A stretch of DNA of 6,829 nucleotides. Source: Desulfobacterales bacterium (GTDB lineage: Bacteria > Desulfobacterota > Desulfobacteria > Desulfobacterales > JAHIVH01). The notes under the pieces are model-generated. The model saw only the letters and a list, made by a program, of their open reading frames with translations, was not told where the DNA came from and did not search any database. Location of the stretch: positions 1 to 6,829 of the forward strand of contig JAGVHJ010000194.1 of the NCBI GenBank assembly GCA_020056645.1, given 5' to 3'. Below, piece after piece: positions 6,603-6,829 of this stretch (positions within the stretch are counted from its first letter, which is position 1; each line of letters begins with the position of its first letter). Position numbers and translations under genes: made by a program.

Positions 6603-6720
6603 CCAATTCGCATTCAAAGCGATACCCTCGTTGTCCGCGTCGTCGGCTCCTCGACGTATTCCATATACGTCTCCAGGGCCTCCTCCTTGCCGCCTTGGTA
6701 TCATCTTGAATGGAAAATGG
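6603..6720. repeat. 118-bp imperfect palindromic intergenic element
   Basis: The outer arms at 6603-6626 and 6697-6720 are inverted copies matching at 18 of 24 positions; they share CATTCAA and GATACC in the same register. At the centre is a perfect 7-bp hairpin, GACGTAT (6653-6659) and ATACGTC (6665-6671), with a 5-nt loop. Arms and hairpin share the same centre (about 6662), so the whole can fold as one long stem or cruciform, with the intervening GC-rich parts pairing poorly. It lies between minE and the next gene and contains no convincing ORF. The form resembles dispersed intergenic palindromic repeats (REP- or MITE-like). No target-site duplication or second copy was seen in this window. 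It could also help end min transcription or protect mRNA. Confidence 0.6.
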
Positions 6721-6761
6721 AATGAGCAGGCTTCATGAAGAGCGATGGGAGAGGAAAAATA

Positions 6762-6829
6762 ATGATACGGAACAGTTTCTCATTTATGGTCGGCGCGGCC
6801 CTTTTGGCCGTTGCTGTTTGTTTCTCTGT
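6762..6829 (+). CDS. N-terminus of an exported protein (partial)
   Basis: Twenty-two codons to the window edge give MIRNSFSFMVGAALLAVAVC and onward: a basic start and a hydrophobic core, as in a Sec signal peptide or membrane anchor. The single Cys at position 20 is preceded by Val, so it is not a standard lipobox. GAGG at 6751-6754 is 7 nt before the ATG, a good ribosome-binding site. An in-frame ATG at 6735 would add nine residues (MKSDGRGKI) and is the alternative start. The family cannot be identified from so little sequence. It is separated from minE by the palindromic element and is probably an independent gene. Confidence 0.55.
   Translation, partial: MIRNSFSFMVGAALLAVAVCFS

Noticed and set aside
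6414..6704. A 96-codon minus-strand ORF across minE and the palindromic element
   Set aside because: It lies antisense to the well-supported minE and starts inside the palindrome; it has no recognised family motif and no convincing ribosome-binding site.

Overview
The window looks like a chromosomal segment of a Gram-negative bacterium, most plausibly a sulfate-reducer-type Desulfobacterota (former Deltaproteobacteria). The reasons are a minC-minD-minE order, an outer-membrane DUF1302/DUF1329 pair, a DHH phosphoesterase of the 'exopolyphosphatase-related' type, coding DNA of roughly balanced GC, and very AT-rich gaps between genes. The phylum is an inference from gene style, not from a marker gene.

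Left half, minus strand (1-3270): a two-gene operon. The promoter-proximal gene (3270 down to 1288) encodes a 660-residue DUF1302 outer-membrane protein. The second gene (1265 down through the left edge) encodes its usual partner, a periplasmic DUF1329 protein. The DUF1329 reading frame is interrupted by an in-frame TGA at 174-176. The conserved C-terminal part continues in the same frame beyond it to the left edge of the window. This is the most notable anomaly here: a fresh nonsense mutation, a sequencing error or, less likely, a recoded stop.

Middle (3271-4734): a 352-bp AT-rich divergent gap with a perfect A/T inverted repeat and a candidate promoter, then a plus-strand DHH-family phosphoesterase gene. 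That gene has no Shine-Dalgarno sequence and instead carries CCTCCT just before its ATG. A near-consensus sigma-70 promoter (TTGACA-17-TATATT) follows it and reads into the min operon through a leader of about 125 nt.

Right half (4735-6829): the division-site operon minC, minD and minE. MinD is the membrane-binding ATPase, MinC the FtsZ inhibitor that MinD recruits, and MinE the factor that stimulates MinD ATP hydrolysis and drives MinCD away from midcell. minE overlaps minD by 8 nt. Behind minE lies a 118-bp palindromic intergenic element, arms and central hairpin sharing one centre, resembling a dispersed palindromic repeat. The window ends 22 codons into another exported protein.

No CRISPR array, tRNA, rRNA, transposase or phage gene was seen.
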